NCBI GenBank assembly: GCA_001632425.1
Contig: KV425558.1
Location: 568,388-632,387 of the forward strand
Direction of reading: 5' to 3'
Source: Neolentinus lepideus HHB14362 ss-1
Taxonomy: Eukaryota; Basidiomycota; Agaricomycetes; Gloeophyllales; Gloeophyllaceae
DNA: 64,000 bases
In this document: in pieces, positions 12,100 through 23,727 of the stretch
Layout: each line of letters opens with the position of its first letter
Position numbering within the stretch: position 1 is the stretch's first letter
Notes under the pieces: model-generated
What the model was told of the DNA's origin: nothing
The model's database searches: none
Seen by the model: the letters and a program-made list of their open reading frames with translations, nothing else
Program-made: the position numbers and the translations under genes

Positions 12100-12998
12100 G
12101 TGAGACTGATCTATACGAGAGCAGACAACATGCGTGGCATCACGATAGTTCCCGACGAGATTATGGCGCAAATCCTCGCCGAAGTCTGGCTTTCGTGCAG
12201 CGAGTATCTCCGCTCAGGATTGTATAGGGCACTCAGCTCTGTGTGCAAACAATGGTTCACTGTCACTTTGAGGATCTCCGTCCGCATATTAACCATATTT
12301 CTCCGGACTAGAGAAGACGTGCGAATGCACACGATTATCCTCAGACGCTGGCAGCGACTAGATGGACAACCTGTCACATGGTTGAGCGTGAGGCTTGCGC
12401 CCTTTAAATCAAGTTATCAGGGCACGACAGAAGACATGCGAAGGATGGCGCCACACCTCAAGTGTCTCGGTCTTCTTGGACACTGCGGAAGCATCGAGCA
12501 CATTGCACCCTTCGTCAACATAGTTTCCCCCCATCTTTGTCATCTGCGACTTTCGTCAGGATATAGCCACGAGAAGACGGGCGGCCTACTCGCGGACGAA
12601 CCCCTCTTTGAAAGAATCACCCATTTGTATATCGATGACAACCCAGATTATTCCATGTCAATCCTTCGCGAAGACCCTCAGACTCTCTGGCGATTTCCTT
12701 ATTTGAGGTACCTACATCTCAGTGCTCCGTTTCCGCTCCAGAATATCAAGAAGTTCATGCCGAGAAGATTGGAATGCCTGGTCCTTGATGTCGGCACCGC
12801 AATCTTGTGTCATGGTGTCTATCTTCAGCGGTCAGCGCGGGCATTTTAGACCAGACCAACTGCAAGAGGATCGTATTAAACCTGGGTTCGGGTGAAGGCG
12901 ATATACAGGGCTGGGAACGGTCAAGGGACGTATGCCACCTTCGAAGCATCGATTTAGTAAGGTCACGAATCCCTCCGCCTGAGGAGCTCGATGTGTAG
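12100..12998 (+). pseudogene. F-box/LRR-like protein with a frame break near its 3' end
   Basis: One long frame from 12100 (better start probably ATG at 12130, MRGITIVPDEI) encodes an N-terminal F-box-like segment, IVPDEIMAQILAEVWLSCS then YRALSSVCKQWF. Leucine-rich-repeat-like strands follow, such as HLKCLGLLGH, HLCHLRLSS, ITHLYIDD, YLRYLHLSAPFPL and RLECLVLDVG. That frame stops at 12849. The next-frame sequence from about 12795 continues the same protein (WCLSSAVSAGILDQTNCKRI, VLNLGSGEGD, HLRSIDLVRSRI) to a stop at 12998. A decayed homologue at 16060-16310 carries the same segment, so the continuation is real and a one-base frameshift near 12790 broke it. F-box proteins of this type are expected SCF ubiquitin-ligase adaptors. 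Confidence 0.7.
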
Positions 12999-13452
12999 AG
13001 GCTCGTGGGACGCCATGTACATACCTTACGAGGAGTAGAATCAAAGCAGTAAATGAAATCAGACGACAAAAAGCATGCTTACCTTTGTCAATGAGATCAA
13101 GCGCGATAGAGAAATGTTGACATACGAGCTCTGAAGATATGTGCGAGTCGCATTCACTTATCCAGATCCAAGTATTCATAAATTACATGTACATGCAGTG
13201 CAAGCACCTGCTCGCGAGCTGCTCCGGACTTCATACGCACATTTCTACAATACACTGTTCAGATCGATTTCTTTAACAAGAAAGGGAAGCGAATACGAAA
13301 GTGGCACAGCCGACGGGGAATACGAGCGACAAGACCTTATATATAATGATTAAACTCTGTCAAAGATGTCAGGTCTCGCCAAGCACCAGAGGAAATGACA
13401 TACATGGACAGATGAAGATAAGTACAAAATCGAAATAGACAGAAGTTGTTGT
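12999..13452. other. Convergent intergenic region
   Basis: This lies between the F-box locus and the 3' end of the MAPKK gene. No feature is seen. Confidence 0.5.
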
Positions 13453-15027
13453 TTAGAATGTCGACGCCCATTCCGCGAGATTGAAGTCAGATTTCCTGGC
13501 ATGATCAATCCAGGGGTGTTTCTGTCATCACAATCAAGATGAAAACTAAAGCCGCATATCAAAGATCCTCAACCCACCAATAGCTGCTTTGGCGTCTGTC
13601 GCACGTCCGGATCTTTCAGCAAACAGCTATCCACAAAGTCCTCCGCCATCTGGGGGAACCGTCCATCGGGCGTGAGTCGCGGTGCAGGCTCGTTCACAAT
13701 GTGCTGGAGCAATTCCAGAATACTCATTGTCATCCCGCCGCCTTGCAAGCTCACACCCTTGCTCTTCCGCTTGTTCCGCTTATCCTTCTGTTTCTTCTGC
13801 TCCGCGAGGACACTGTCTCGCGACCTGCCCGTGGGCAGAGCGAGAGATCCGGGTCGGGCGGGCGAGAGGGTACCCTCGAGGTCTGAAAGATCTGAGTCGT
13901 CTGATGAAGAGTCGGAGAAGGGGAACCGGCCAAGGGCGAGCTCGATCAAGGAAATGCCCAACGACCATACATCTGACTTAACGGTGTATTGGGCACCTTG
14001 GATACGCTCCGGCTGATGCTCGTCGTTCAGTGCTTGATGATCAGTAACCGGAAGGTGGCGACTTACACTCATGTATGTGGACGTGCCGACGAACGTGTCG
14101 GCTATCGAGTTGATGAGCTCGCCAGACACCCCAAAATCGCAAATCTTGATGTGCCCTTCGGAGTTGAATAATATATTGGATGGCTTGATATCTGTTGGGC
14201 GACACGTCGAAGGAGGAGTCAGCTGCATCGATCAGTGACTCACCTCGGTGGATGATTCGATGGACGTCGTAGAGATACGTTAGCCCCTCTAGTACAGCCA
14301 GTGCAACCTTCGACACGACCTCGACGTCTATTGGGCCGGTCTTCTTGTATATGCCGTCCAGCGACCCCTTGTCCATAAACTCCATACAAATGCAAATGTT
14401 AGGGTCAGACACAAAAGCACCGTAGAAAGAAACGATGTATGGTGAATGACAGTCATGCATGATGTGGAGTTCGCGGAGGATCTGCTTCCGCACTGCCGGT
14501 TTGGCGTCGATGAGGACGATCTGAAAGAGCGAATCACGAAATCCGACCGATTACGAGCATGAACATGGACGCACCTTCTTCGCCATGATGGTCCCCGTAG
14601 GGGTGTGTTCAACCTTCTTCACGCTTCCGCCGTTACCCTGACCCAGCTCGCGAAGGTCCTTCAAGTCCTCGTTCCGCAAATCGTACTTCTTCTCGTCATT
14701 CAGCTCGAGACTGGCCAGAGTCTTCGAAAGGGCAGAATGATACGTATTCCGATGGGAAGAAACAGAACCGGTAGGTGGGGCTGAGGTGGCCGTCTGGGGG
14801 ACCGTTAGCAAATTGTTCTCTCCGGGCTCCAGATTCTCTGATTCCGTATTGACCTTCGGAGCCTTCAAGTTCATAGGGGGCGGCCTTTTCTTTCCTCCTG
14901 CTCCTGGCGCAGGAGCCGCACGAAGAGGCATGATGGTCTCAGGTTCTGGGGCAGGAGGGGTTTGCGGCGCGCTCACGTCGAGCTGGAGAGCCTTGAAGTT
15001 GCGCTTTTTTCGGATGGGAGTCGCCAT
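13453..15027 (-). CDS. MAP kinase kinase, Ste7/Fuz7 class
   Basis: Start ATG at 15027 ([18 protein letters not shown]). The N-terminus holds a MAPK docking site: basic RKK followed by L-x-L. A Pro-rich tail of about 110 residues leads to the kinase domain: glycine loop [12 protein letters not shown] (about residue 126), the Lys in IMAKK, then [26 protein letters not shown] is split by an intron near 14200, followed by CDFGVSGEL, the activation-loop S-x3-T in [10 protein letters not shown], and STYMSPERIQG. The loop distinguishes Ste7-type from Pbs2 or Mkk types. A Ser/Asp-rich insert (about 13800-13930) follows [11 protein letters not shown]. The last exon encodes [20 protein letters not shown] and ends at 13453. 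It is expected to phosphorylate the Fus3/Kss1-type MAPK in mating and morphogenesis signalling. Confidence 0.93.
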
Positions 15028-16059
15028 TTTTCGAGTCCAACAAAGAACGTAACCTGAGAGATGTCGTAGCAGAAAAGAGCGGATGGTGGTACAGAGCAAA
15101 GCTGGACTTCCAAGCCGTGATTGAGAGATGAAGCCAGGGTTTCTGTTACCGAAAGAAGCTTTGCTGATGTTTATGTAAGCGCCCCCTTATGGAAGTCTTT
15201 GATTCGCTGTTCCGGTTTCTTTGTCTCTTCCAGCGGCCTGCCCTTTGCTTGTCGAATGGTTACGAACAACTTTGTACCGTAGTCCGTCGAATCAAGCCTT
15301 TGCGAGTAGTGGAAGCTCGCGTCAAAATTTACGTTTTCGGCTGCTACTACCTCATTATGAACCTTTTACGGTCACCCTAACAATGGATAGCCTGCGAAAC
15401 ATGGAATGAGAGCATGCAGAGCTTCCAAGATCAGTACTGTATACTTTCCTGTGAGTTACTGAGCAAAGATGTTCTTTTGCGTAAGGGAGTCCACGATGTA
15501 GGCAAGAAAAGAATGGATGCTAAACCTGATATCCATATATACTCCTAGCAGAGTACATGTGACAGACGGCGACTAACATGACATAGATAACTGTCAGAAG
15601 ATCCCAAAGAAGACTTTCGGGAATTCATAACTCATGCCAGGTTTGGCTTACTCATTATAGACGGAGCACTTAGTCGAGCCCGTCAGTTATTCAGTACCGG
15701 AAAGAACGCATAAAGGCCAGCATCGCAAGTGACTAACAGTTAATGCAGATATCGTGTCTGTTGTGAAGAAATGCACCCCAAGTTTTTCCATAGCCTCTTG
15801 CCATCGACTTGCCGTTCGGTCCGCTGGAAGGGATGTCCTAATCCATTATCACGTTGAACGGCATTCTAACACTTTGAAATAAACATTGTGCATCATGACG
15901 CAGACTCAGACGAAATACGTACTACCTAGCATCGGAATTTCTCTGTCGCAACGTGGATATCTGTCGTGGCCAGCGGAACTGTACTGTCACCGATAAGCGT
16001 TGCGTTTCCTCTTGTGAAGGTGTTACCGGCCTTATTTTGCTGCCAGAAGCAGCCAGATA
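15028..16059. other. MAPKK 5' flank, then decayed sequence
   Basis: The first few hundred bases are the MAPKK promoter and 5' UTR. Farther out, minus-strand frames such as MEKLGVHFFTTDT look coding-like but are broken. They may belong to the F-box relic at 16060-16310. Confidence 0.4.
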
Positions 16060-16310
16060 TCCTTCAAATTTCTATGCACGGGCCTTCAAAACTTGCCTTC
16101 AACTCCCTAAGGCTCTCTATTCGCGATATTACTAGGTCAATGTCTTGGAGGCGCCTCTCTGGGCCTGCCCAAATGTTGCTTCTCGCCTTCTCCTAAACCC
16201 AGGTTGACCGCGATGCTCTTGCATCCAGCTAGGTCGGAAACGCCAACCCGAACGGGCAAAGATAGACACAGCAAAGCGAGGTCTAGTATTTCGTCCGTGA
16301 GCTGCGGCAT
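16060..16310 (-). pseudogene. Relic of an F-box/LRR protein gene
   Basis: On the minus strand, LALLCLSLPVRVGVSDLAGC, KSIAVNLGLGEGE and then, in another frame, QDIDLVISRIESLRELK parallel the 3' segment of the F-box gene at 12100-12998 (WCLSSAVSAGILDQ, RIVLNLGSGEGD, LRSIDLVRSRI). Stops and frame changes (for example at 16137) show it is dead. No F-box N-terminus was found upstream to about 17.9 kb. Confidence 0.5.
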
Positions 16311-19014
16311 TTTGTAGCTGGCAAAGGGTAAGCAGGGATTAATTCTTTACTGGTCGGGTTCAATGGTCACTGGAGTGGCACAAGGCAACTCTGGTAAATA
16401 CATGCGTCCTGACAAGTGGTGATCTCTTGCCAATTGGAGGCACATCACTCGAACTATCATCATGACCTGAGGGTACGCAGTCGTAGTGGTATCTGGTTGC
16501 TTGAGACAACTGATTTCGTATTCTTAGGGTAGCCCACCGTTGACAGTAGGCTTGGACTTATAAGAGTATCTGATCATGTGATAAGCTCCTCTAGCGCGCC
16601 CACGAAGTATGCTACCGCTCTGTGTATACGTCGTCCTACAACATATCCTCATTTGCAACAATGTTGAGTGCCGCGAATATCGTTGTTCCCTCGCTGACAC
16701 GGATGACAGCAGATATGCCTTTGAAATGATTCACGTGTCTCGAGCCTAAAGCACATAACAAGGCTTTTAGGGAGAGGTGGAACTCAGGCGCTCTAGCGCC
16801 CGGACGCCGACATGACATACCAGATGTAGCACAGACACATCACTCCCATTGTCCGAGCGACGGTGCTCCCCCGTTCCAGGCGTCCTCCACCGCACCTTCA
16901 CCCTGAGGGGGAAGGGCACTGGACCCTCACGGTAATCATTACTCCTGCCTTTGCATCCCTTGGGAACATCATGCAAGTCGCTGAATTCTTCTATTAGCTC
17001 GCGCCTATATCATTGGAACGGTAGCCTAAAGGGCTTTACGGAGTTGCTTGTGTCCCACGACGAGCTTGCAAAGCTCGTCGAGCGAACTGATAGCCCATTG
17101 AAAGAGCAGAAGGCTGTAATGACCCGATATCTTGCCCGTGCACATTGAGCAGTCCGGAGGGCACCTCGAGGGTATCTGGGGCTCCGCTCGGCCGGGACAT
17201 GGAAGGACATTCGAAGAATCATCTGAATAAGTTCAAGACACTACGCAGGGCCTCAATTTGAATAGAAAACGGAGTACTGCAGTATACAAGGTAAGCTAGT
17301 TCTTCATCGGATGCGACAAGGTTGACAAACGGAAGCAGAAGTCAAATACCATTACGAAACATTGAACACGATACTCAACACCCTGACCCAGTGAGCTTAT
17401 TTATATGGTAACGTCAAAACTACTGAATGCGAGCTGTCAATCCTGGAATGAAGCAGAGCTATTCAGCAGATAAAGGTAAGGGAAGACAAGAGCTCCAGTA
17501 CTGTCAGTGCTCTCAAAAGGCATACCGGCATGGCACATTACCAGGGTGCAGAGGAGCGAACAGAAATCTACGATGATGATTTCCAATCTGGATATGCGCT
17601 ACTTGAGAACATAGAGGATTGAAGTTGTCTCTCCAGTGGGGACTCTTCAGTAACTCCGAGGTACGTCCATTCGTGTCTCACAGGCACTGGTTACCTCTGA
17701 GTCCACTGGTAACGCCGCCTTGCAGATGCGACGAGGATTCTTGGAAGTGCAGACGATCTTTGAAATATATAAAGAAGATTCAGTAGAGCGAGTTTGAGTT
17801 CGTCAAACCGGACAATACGAGTCCCAATCTCGACGGTGACTTCGATGAGGCCAAGATAGAAGCTGGGCCGCATGTGAAGCTTGTGTGACTTCCTCGGAGG
17901 TCGCCGAAAATCCCTTTCTTGTGTGGCTGGCAGAAGTCAGTCAGTCCTCCGTTCATCTATCCGCTACTAACACGTCATTCGAGTTCCGTGCCTCCTGGTG
18001 GAAATGATCCTGAGCCTCCCGACGATGATCTTTCATCTAAAGATGAAGACGAACCAGGACCTGATTCTGCGTGTACGATCACTGTGCGACCATTTCTTAT
18101 GTCATTCCTGACCTATGCAGACTCCCGGGCAGCGTCCGCCACGCTTCTTCGGATAACGAAGACTCATCCAACGTCGCGGAGTCGCACTCTGATAATTGGG
18201 CAGTCAACGGGTAACAAGCAGTCTCCCCATTCTGATACGACGAAATTGTCTTATACCTTGCAATCATCCAATGTTTTAGAGACGCTTGCCAGCCTGCAAA
18301 AACACGATGTTGTTCGTCGCGTCTCTCACTCGAGGATGTGGCGGACGGACCTCCGTACTGCCTATACTGCCCGATGTACCGACAGGCCCACCTTCCTAGC
18401 CCCAACATGCACTGATGATTGATTCTGGATGATGCCATTGAGAAGCTCTGTTCACAAAATGCCCGTAGTTGTGTAACTGCGATATTGTGGCAAGGCATGT
18501 ATATGAACGAGCGTGCCGATCGCACTGACTTCATTCGATACTGCCATATTATCTGTGTAATATGTATTTAACCATCAGTTTCGTGATCTTGGAACATGTA
18601 TTCTTCGACACATACGTAACATTAGCACCCCTCGTTATGTACTGCATCGGTCATCCTTGCAATGCGCTAACCTATTGTCGAATGAGCAGTACTCTTCGTG
18701 GAGGCTCAATCTATTTCGCTGCCGCCCATGTGTTCCTCATGATGGCAGTACTTGGTGAAGTCCAAAAGCTGCTCAGGCTGCGAGAGGACTGCTGGAAGCA
18801 AGAAACGAGCGGATTGTCCAGTCGTTAAATCAATGCTAGCGCTAAACCACGATCAGGGATCTGACCCCGACAACGGGGGACACCAAAGCACCTAGAGTCT
18901 TCACTGTGACATTTGAGTCTATGATCCTTGCCCATGGATTGGCACTGTGCACCGTAAGGCTTGCCTTGAAAGGAATGGGACGGATCAATTCCCGCGCCCT
19001 CCGATAGAGTCTAC
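16311..19014. other. Gene-poor, no confident gene
   Basis: No domain is recognised. The longest frame (17919-18422, +) contains PPGGNDPEPPDDDLSS, an acidic Pro-rich stretch reminiscent of retrotransposon gag linkers, but nothing else supports a gag. The whole looks like decayed DNA. Confidence 0.4.
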
Positions 19015-19330
19015 CAATGCGACCCCTCGAAAAAACAATCCCACGAATGGATGACTAATTGATTTGATCACGTGATATAAGCGCTTCACAATCCTTCCAT
19101 CAAGACACGGCTAGGTCCGGCATTACCGTGGAGTGCCACTTCACTAATGCACCTCGTCGTGCTTCAAACCAGGGATATTTAGGGGAAGAAATGACATAAA
19201 ATAGTAATGTGTATATTTGTCTAAGCTGAATAAGTGAAAATATAGCACTGGAAAAAGAGACAAAGCTCAGTATGGTCAATAAAAGATTGGTCGTACGTTC
19301 GTGGGATTGTTTTTTCGAGGGGTCGTATTG
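19015..19330. mobile_element. MITE with 33-base terminal inverted repeats
   Basis: The left end (19015-19047) reads CAATGCGACCCCTCGAAAAA and onward. The right end (19298-19330) is its reverse complement with one mismatch. The 316-base element has no coding capacity. A target-site duplication is not obvious. The repeats are unlike those of the element at 11154. Confidence 0.82.
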
Positions 19331-19579
19331 TGCAAGATCCTCCGATGAGTGCCGCCACACATCTTTCAATCTTCCTTGGACTCAGACTGTCTAGCGAGTC
19401 GTCCGTGCACGTGACCAGCTGCACTCAGTGCTGATGCCTGATCCTCAAGCGATTGTGGTCTCCTACCGCCCTGACATGACGATATCCATCATTCGTTATA
19501 TATTCGAACAATCCGCGCCATGGCTCGCACCGTCCTTGCCTTATTTCTCTTGCCTGGCGAACCACTCACGTCAGTGAAC

Positions 19580-19900
19580 TAGTTCATACAGAGTGGAAGA
19601 CCGTCCGAAGTCCAAGTCGAGGGTCTGCTCTATGAAGCGTTTCACACTCGTCGTGAGGCCGGCTCCATTTACTTATCAATGGACTATATCCGAAGGAATC
19701 CCGCCTTTCGAATCCAATACAGGACCTCGATCGATTTTTTCTCCGTCAAACGCCTATTCCCCACTTCCACGGCCTCGGGTCTCTAGACCCAGACCTTTGT
19801 GCGGGATTGAGGCACACGACGGATAACCGAGTTATCGACGAAAGCGTGCGGACTTCTCTGCATCCCGCATCCCTAGTCGTCACTGTGATGTCAGTTCTTC
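19580..19900 (-). repeat. Diverged repeat copy A (partner at 34440-34770)
   Basis: Read on the minus strand, this shares blocks in the same order with 34440-34770 on the plus strand: CATCAC-GTGACGACTAGGGATGCG, AATAGGCGTT, TTCCTTCGGATAT, GATAAGTA and GAACTAGTTC. Spacing between blocks is similar. Both copies are frame-broken, so this is likely an old transposon or gene relic of unknown identity. Confidence 0.6.
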
Positions 19901-20639
19901 GAGAATGTGACAACGCTGTCGCTGTGTGAATATGCACAACCTTGTGGACGGTACTAACCCAGAGAAGGTGAGAACGACTTTAGTCTGCTCGCATTCATAA
20001 AACTTCCCGAGTAAAGACGCCATTCCTGGGTCTCGGGCACCCTGCATTAGCACGGGCGCCGTCAGTGGACTCTCCTGTCGAAATTGCGGTGTCCATCTGT
20101 TGCGTATCGCACGTCGCATGCACCCGCGAGTAAGCTGCTATGCTTAGCTGAGTCCAGACCCTATATCAGTGATGTAGCTATAACAGAAGGATGGCGGAAC
20201 CCCCAAATCACAGATTTGAGGTGGCTTGACGTGGATGTTCTCAGAGTCTCGAGCCTAGCCACCACCTCCCGGTCGAGGCCCCTCCAAGGTCGCTTTGACA
20301 GTTGGTCAAGATGCGGATTCTTTAGCGTTATCTCGACTTCGCATCTTCCTCGGGATGATGCAATGCCCGTTACTGTGAGGCTGCGATTGGACGGATGGGA
20401 GCATTGACAATGACGAAGGGCCCTCTCGAATGCATGCTGCGTTTAGCTCTGGGGTGCCTGCCAGAAGTTTGCTTGTGGTCTGCTGAAGTTTGCTCTGAGG
20501 CCGCCGACGTGCTAGCCAAAATGAGTGCAGCTGCTAGGCGGAAACGGTGCACTCGCTGGGTACGGGAAGCTGACCCTGGCAGCGACTGAGACAGGTACCT
20601 GCATGCGATTCCCTGTTCCCTCTCTGTAGCTCTTGTGCC
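19901..20639. other. No confident gene
   Basis: Short frames on both strands only; nothing recognisable. Confidence 0.4.
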
Positions 20640-22400
20640 GACATGGGTCTGGATGTTTGTGCTTGCTTTCGCGAGGACATTGTTTCCAATTATGGGCCTT
20701 CACCTGTCACATCACTGCCGCATGCTCAACGATGGATGCTGAGGGGACAGAGCAAGTCGCCACCTCGGCACAACAGCTGTTTCAAGCTTAGGGAACCCCA
20801 CGGCAAGCAAGTAAGCATGAAGAGAAGGGGGCAATGCAGGGGCCTGGACTTTAACAAAAATAAAGAAGACAAGAAAAGCGAGACGACACCAGAAATAAAC
20901 AAGCACGTCAGCGGGTTGTGGGATACCCTCATTCTCATCCTCCTTCCTGTGCACCTTACGCGGACGGGGAGATTCAGTCTAGATCTTGTCTTCCCAACAG
21001 ATAACGGTGAGAAGGTGAGGGAGACACAGTCCATAAATGTCCGAAACGGTGGAACTAGGCGACCCTGGCGTCCTTGCGAGGTGTGCCATGCGTCCTTGCA
21101 AGGGATAGCACGACGATTAGGGACTCTGGTGGTCCTCCACCGAGCGCGATGTCAAGCAGGCAGCTGTAGAAGCGCAAGAAGCAGAAGAAGCGGCACCGCA
21201 AGGGTCCCAACAAACTCGGGAAAGCGCACCTCGGGAGTTCTAACAGCGCGCACGATCACTAAGAAGCGGGAGCGGAAGCAGAAGTCCCATGGCCAAGCTG
21301 TCGGCCAGGGGTATATGGATGGCAGAGCCAGCCAATTTCGGTATATCGGCAAACGAGCTGGACAGCATTGGTTGGATAACACGGACGGCAACGATGGTCA
21401 ATGACAAAGTAGGATATAGGCGATAAAAAGACTTACCTCCATAGGCACGCACGTCAGCGAGGTTCTAGATCCCCCAGTCTCTCCTCCTAGGTGGTCCTCC
21501 TTCCCGCGTACCTTGTGCAGAGATTCAGTTTAGATCTTGTCCTACGAGATAACTGAGAAACCCCAGTTCATAAACGTCCGAAACGGGGGGACTGGACGAC
21601 CCTGGCGATGGCGGACTCTGTTGGTCCACCTCCCACTCCCTAATTGCACCGAGCCCCATGTCGTAGAAGCGCAAGAAGAAGCAGAAGCGGCACCGCAAGG
21701 GTCCCAACAAACTCGGTCAAGCGCACCTCGGGAGTTCTGACATAGCGCGCGATCACGAAGGAGCAGGCACCCCAACCTGTCGGTGCTTAGCCAGCATATC
21801 GGCAAACGATTAAATGATTGATTGTATAATACGCACGGCGGCGGTGGTCAAGTGCAAAGTAGGATATAGGCGATAAAAAGACTTACCTCTATAAACCCGC
21901 CCTGGCATCAAACCCTACGCTCAAAACTACCCATGTCTGATAGGCCAGCAAATGTGGCTGGTGCCCAGCCCTCATCACGATCGACGAACGTTGTGTTGCG
22001 AGCTGTCAATACCATGCCCGCGCGCGGGATCACGAAGAAGCGGAAGCAGACATCCCAAACTTTTGGTGCTCTGAGCCGGCACTGGTTGATAACACACACG
22101 GCGGCGGTGGTCAAGTGCAAAGTAGGATATAGGCGATAAAAAGACTTACCTCCATAAACCCGCCCTGGCATCAAACCCTACGCTCAAAACTACCCATGTC
22201 CGATAGGCCAGCAAGTATATCTGGGTCAGTGGCTAGGATCCAGGCCCTCATCACGATCGACGGACGTTGTGTTGCGAGCGCCTGCGCGCGGGATCACGAA
22301 GAAGCGGAAGCAGACATCCCAAACTTTTGGTGCTCTGAGCCGGCATTGGTTGATAACACACACGGCGGCGGCGGTCAAGGGCAAAGTAGGATATAGGCGA
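20640..22400. repeat. Degenerate nested tandem-repeat array
   Basis: The marker CAAAGTAGGATATAGGCGAT recurs at 21405, 21855, 22118 and 22382. The last three are 263-264 bases apart, and the units between them are highly similar (CCATAAACCCGCCCTGGCAT, CCTCATCACGATCGACG). Before them, a roughly 500-base unit is duplicated in degenerate form: GTCCGAAACGG blocks near 21040 and 21575, and AAGCGGCACCGCAAGGGTCC near 21188 and 21686. Open frames here come from the repeat and its base composition. Confidence 0.85.
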
Positions 22401-22769
22401 TAAAGATGGCAGAAAGCTCGACCGGTAGGTGATGGCAGACGGTCCACGTACGCACTCGCTCGCTCGAAATGCAACATCAGCGTCCAATAAGCTCGCCCGG
22501 TCCACGGTGGCCATGAGCGAGGAGACACTTCGGTTTCAAGGTGAGCTCGACGGACTAGCGCAAAGAAAGAAAGTGTGAGCATCTCGCGCAAAGAAAGAAC
22601 GGGGCTAAGAAAGAGGCCCATCTACCTGGAGCGGGTCTGAATCTGAATCCGCACCCTGTGATGTTGTGGATGTTCGAGTCCCCGCGCTTGTGGGGTTGAG
22701 GAGGGTGCGTGACCGAGCCACTTAAGTGCAAGCTCCGTCGCCGTGAGATCCGAACATACCGGGCGTGGA
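22401..22769. other. Flank of the repeat array
   Basis: Includes a repeated CGCAAAGAAAGAA motif (about 22559 and 22587). No gene is supported. Confidence 0.45.
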
Positions 22770-23170
22770 ACCTCCGACGACTGTTCTCTGTCACTCCTCA
22801 GCACACCTTCGTTTGTATAGGAGTCATCTAACATTTTTGCAAACTACTCTCGGGAACTGAGAGATGGCTATTTTGTCCCGATTTGGGTGCACGTGACATC
22901 CGGGCGAGCTGTTCCCTGCTCCTCAGTTTCTTCGTACAGCACGTCTTTGTTTGTCTTATAGGAGTCATCTAAGTTTTTACTTTGACAAACGACCTCTGGA
23001 AAGATCGCTATTCTGTCCCGATTTGGGTGTATGTATGACTTGGGTTCCCACGTGTCGCCTCGTTCAATTCAATTACTTCGCTGCACAGGCGTGAAAGTTG
23101 GTATAGGAGGACCCGGGCCCTTGATATTTGCAGTGACTACTTTGACAAATAGTAATTTCGTTGGGTGCCG
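22770..23170. repeat. Direct repeat of about 135 bases, two copies plus a fragment
   Basis: TATAGGAGTCATCTAA followed by CTATT-TGTCCCGATTTGGGTG occurs in 22819-22902 and again in 22957-23028, each preceded by a related CTGTTC...CTCCTCAG segment. A third, shorter remnant starts at 23101 (TATAGGAGGACC, GACTACTTTGACAAA). Confidence 0.75.
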
Positions 23171-23727
23171 TCGATCATTCCCTGTCGAGTCAATTTCTGA
23201 TTTGTAGTCAATTGGGGTTAGTGTGATGCCGACGCAGGTTCTGGTGCCCCTGCTCTAGCAGGGGTTTCTCCTCCCCCAAAATTCATTTTCCCACCCTACC
23301 GGCAATTTGCCGTCTAACGTCTCACGCCACTATGTACCTCGCAAACAAACCGGCCACACTATATCTGGCCGTTCCAAATGTTTTATCTATATAAGTTTCT
23401 CTGTACCAGGTATTGTCTGTAGATTTTTAATAGAAGACTGGTACAATGGTGGTTAAGCCGTAGGATTACAAGCCCATGAGGAGGGCGCTGTCCCTCGGGC
23501 TTTATATACTACTTGTACAAAATGCTAGAATATACTACAATATTCATGAAATTCAAATAGGTTAACCTAATACCTAATTTATATTCCTGAGCAATTTCCA
23601 ACATTGTCACTACTCGAGCTCAGATACAACATCATGTACTGCTGGTTAGCTGTTTATCACGACCCATCGCAGTGTGACCATGTCGACTCAGCAATATATA
23701 TCGGATGCCGAAGTATACAATGGGAGA
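23171..23727. other. AT-rich, probably Helitron-associated
   Basis: No coding sequence is seen. This lies at the 3' side of the minus-strand helicase relic and may include its non-coding end, but I could not define a terminus. Confidence 0.4.

Noticed and set aside
17919..18422. Long plus-strand frame with PPGGNDPEPPDDD, considered as a retrotransposon gag
   Set aside because: Only a low-complexity acidic stretch resembles gag; no zinc knuckle, protease, RT or LTRs were seen nearby.
20643..21404. 253-codon plus-strand frame
   Set aside because: It runs into the repeat array, is Lys/Arg/Gly-rich with no domain, and its second half is repeated in degenerate, frame-broken form near 21.6 kb.
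22640..22720. tRNA-like TTCGAGTCCCCGC sequence
   Set aside because: The T-arm-like loop lacks a pairing stem, and no acceptor or anticodon arms can be folded on either strand.
23250..23500. Possible SINE or LTR (TATA-like and hairpin motifs)
   Set aside because: No Pol III box pair, no TG...CA ends and no second copy were found in the window.
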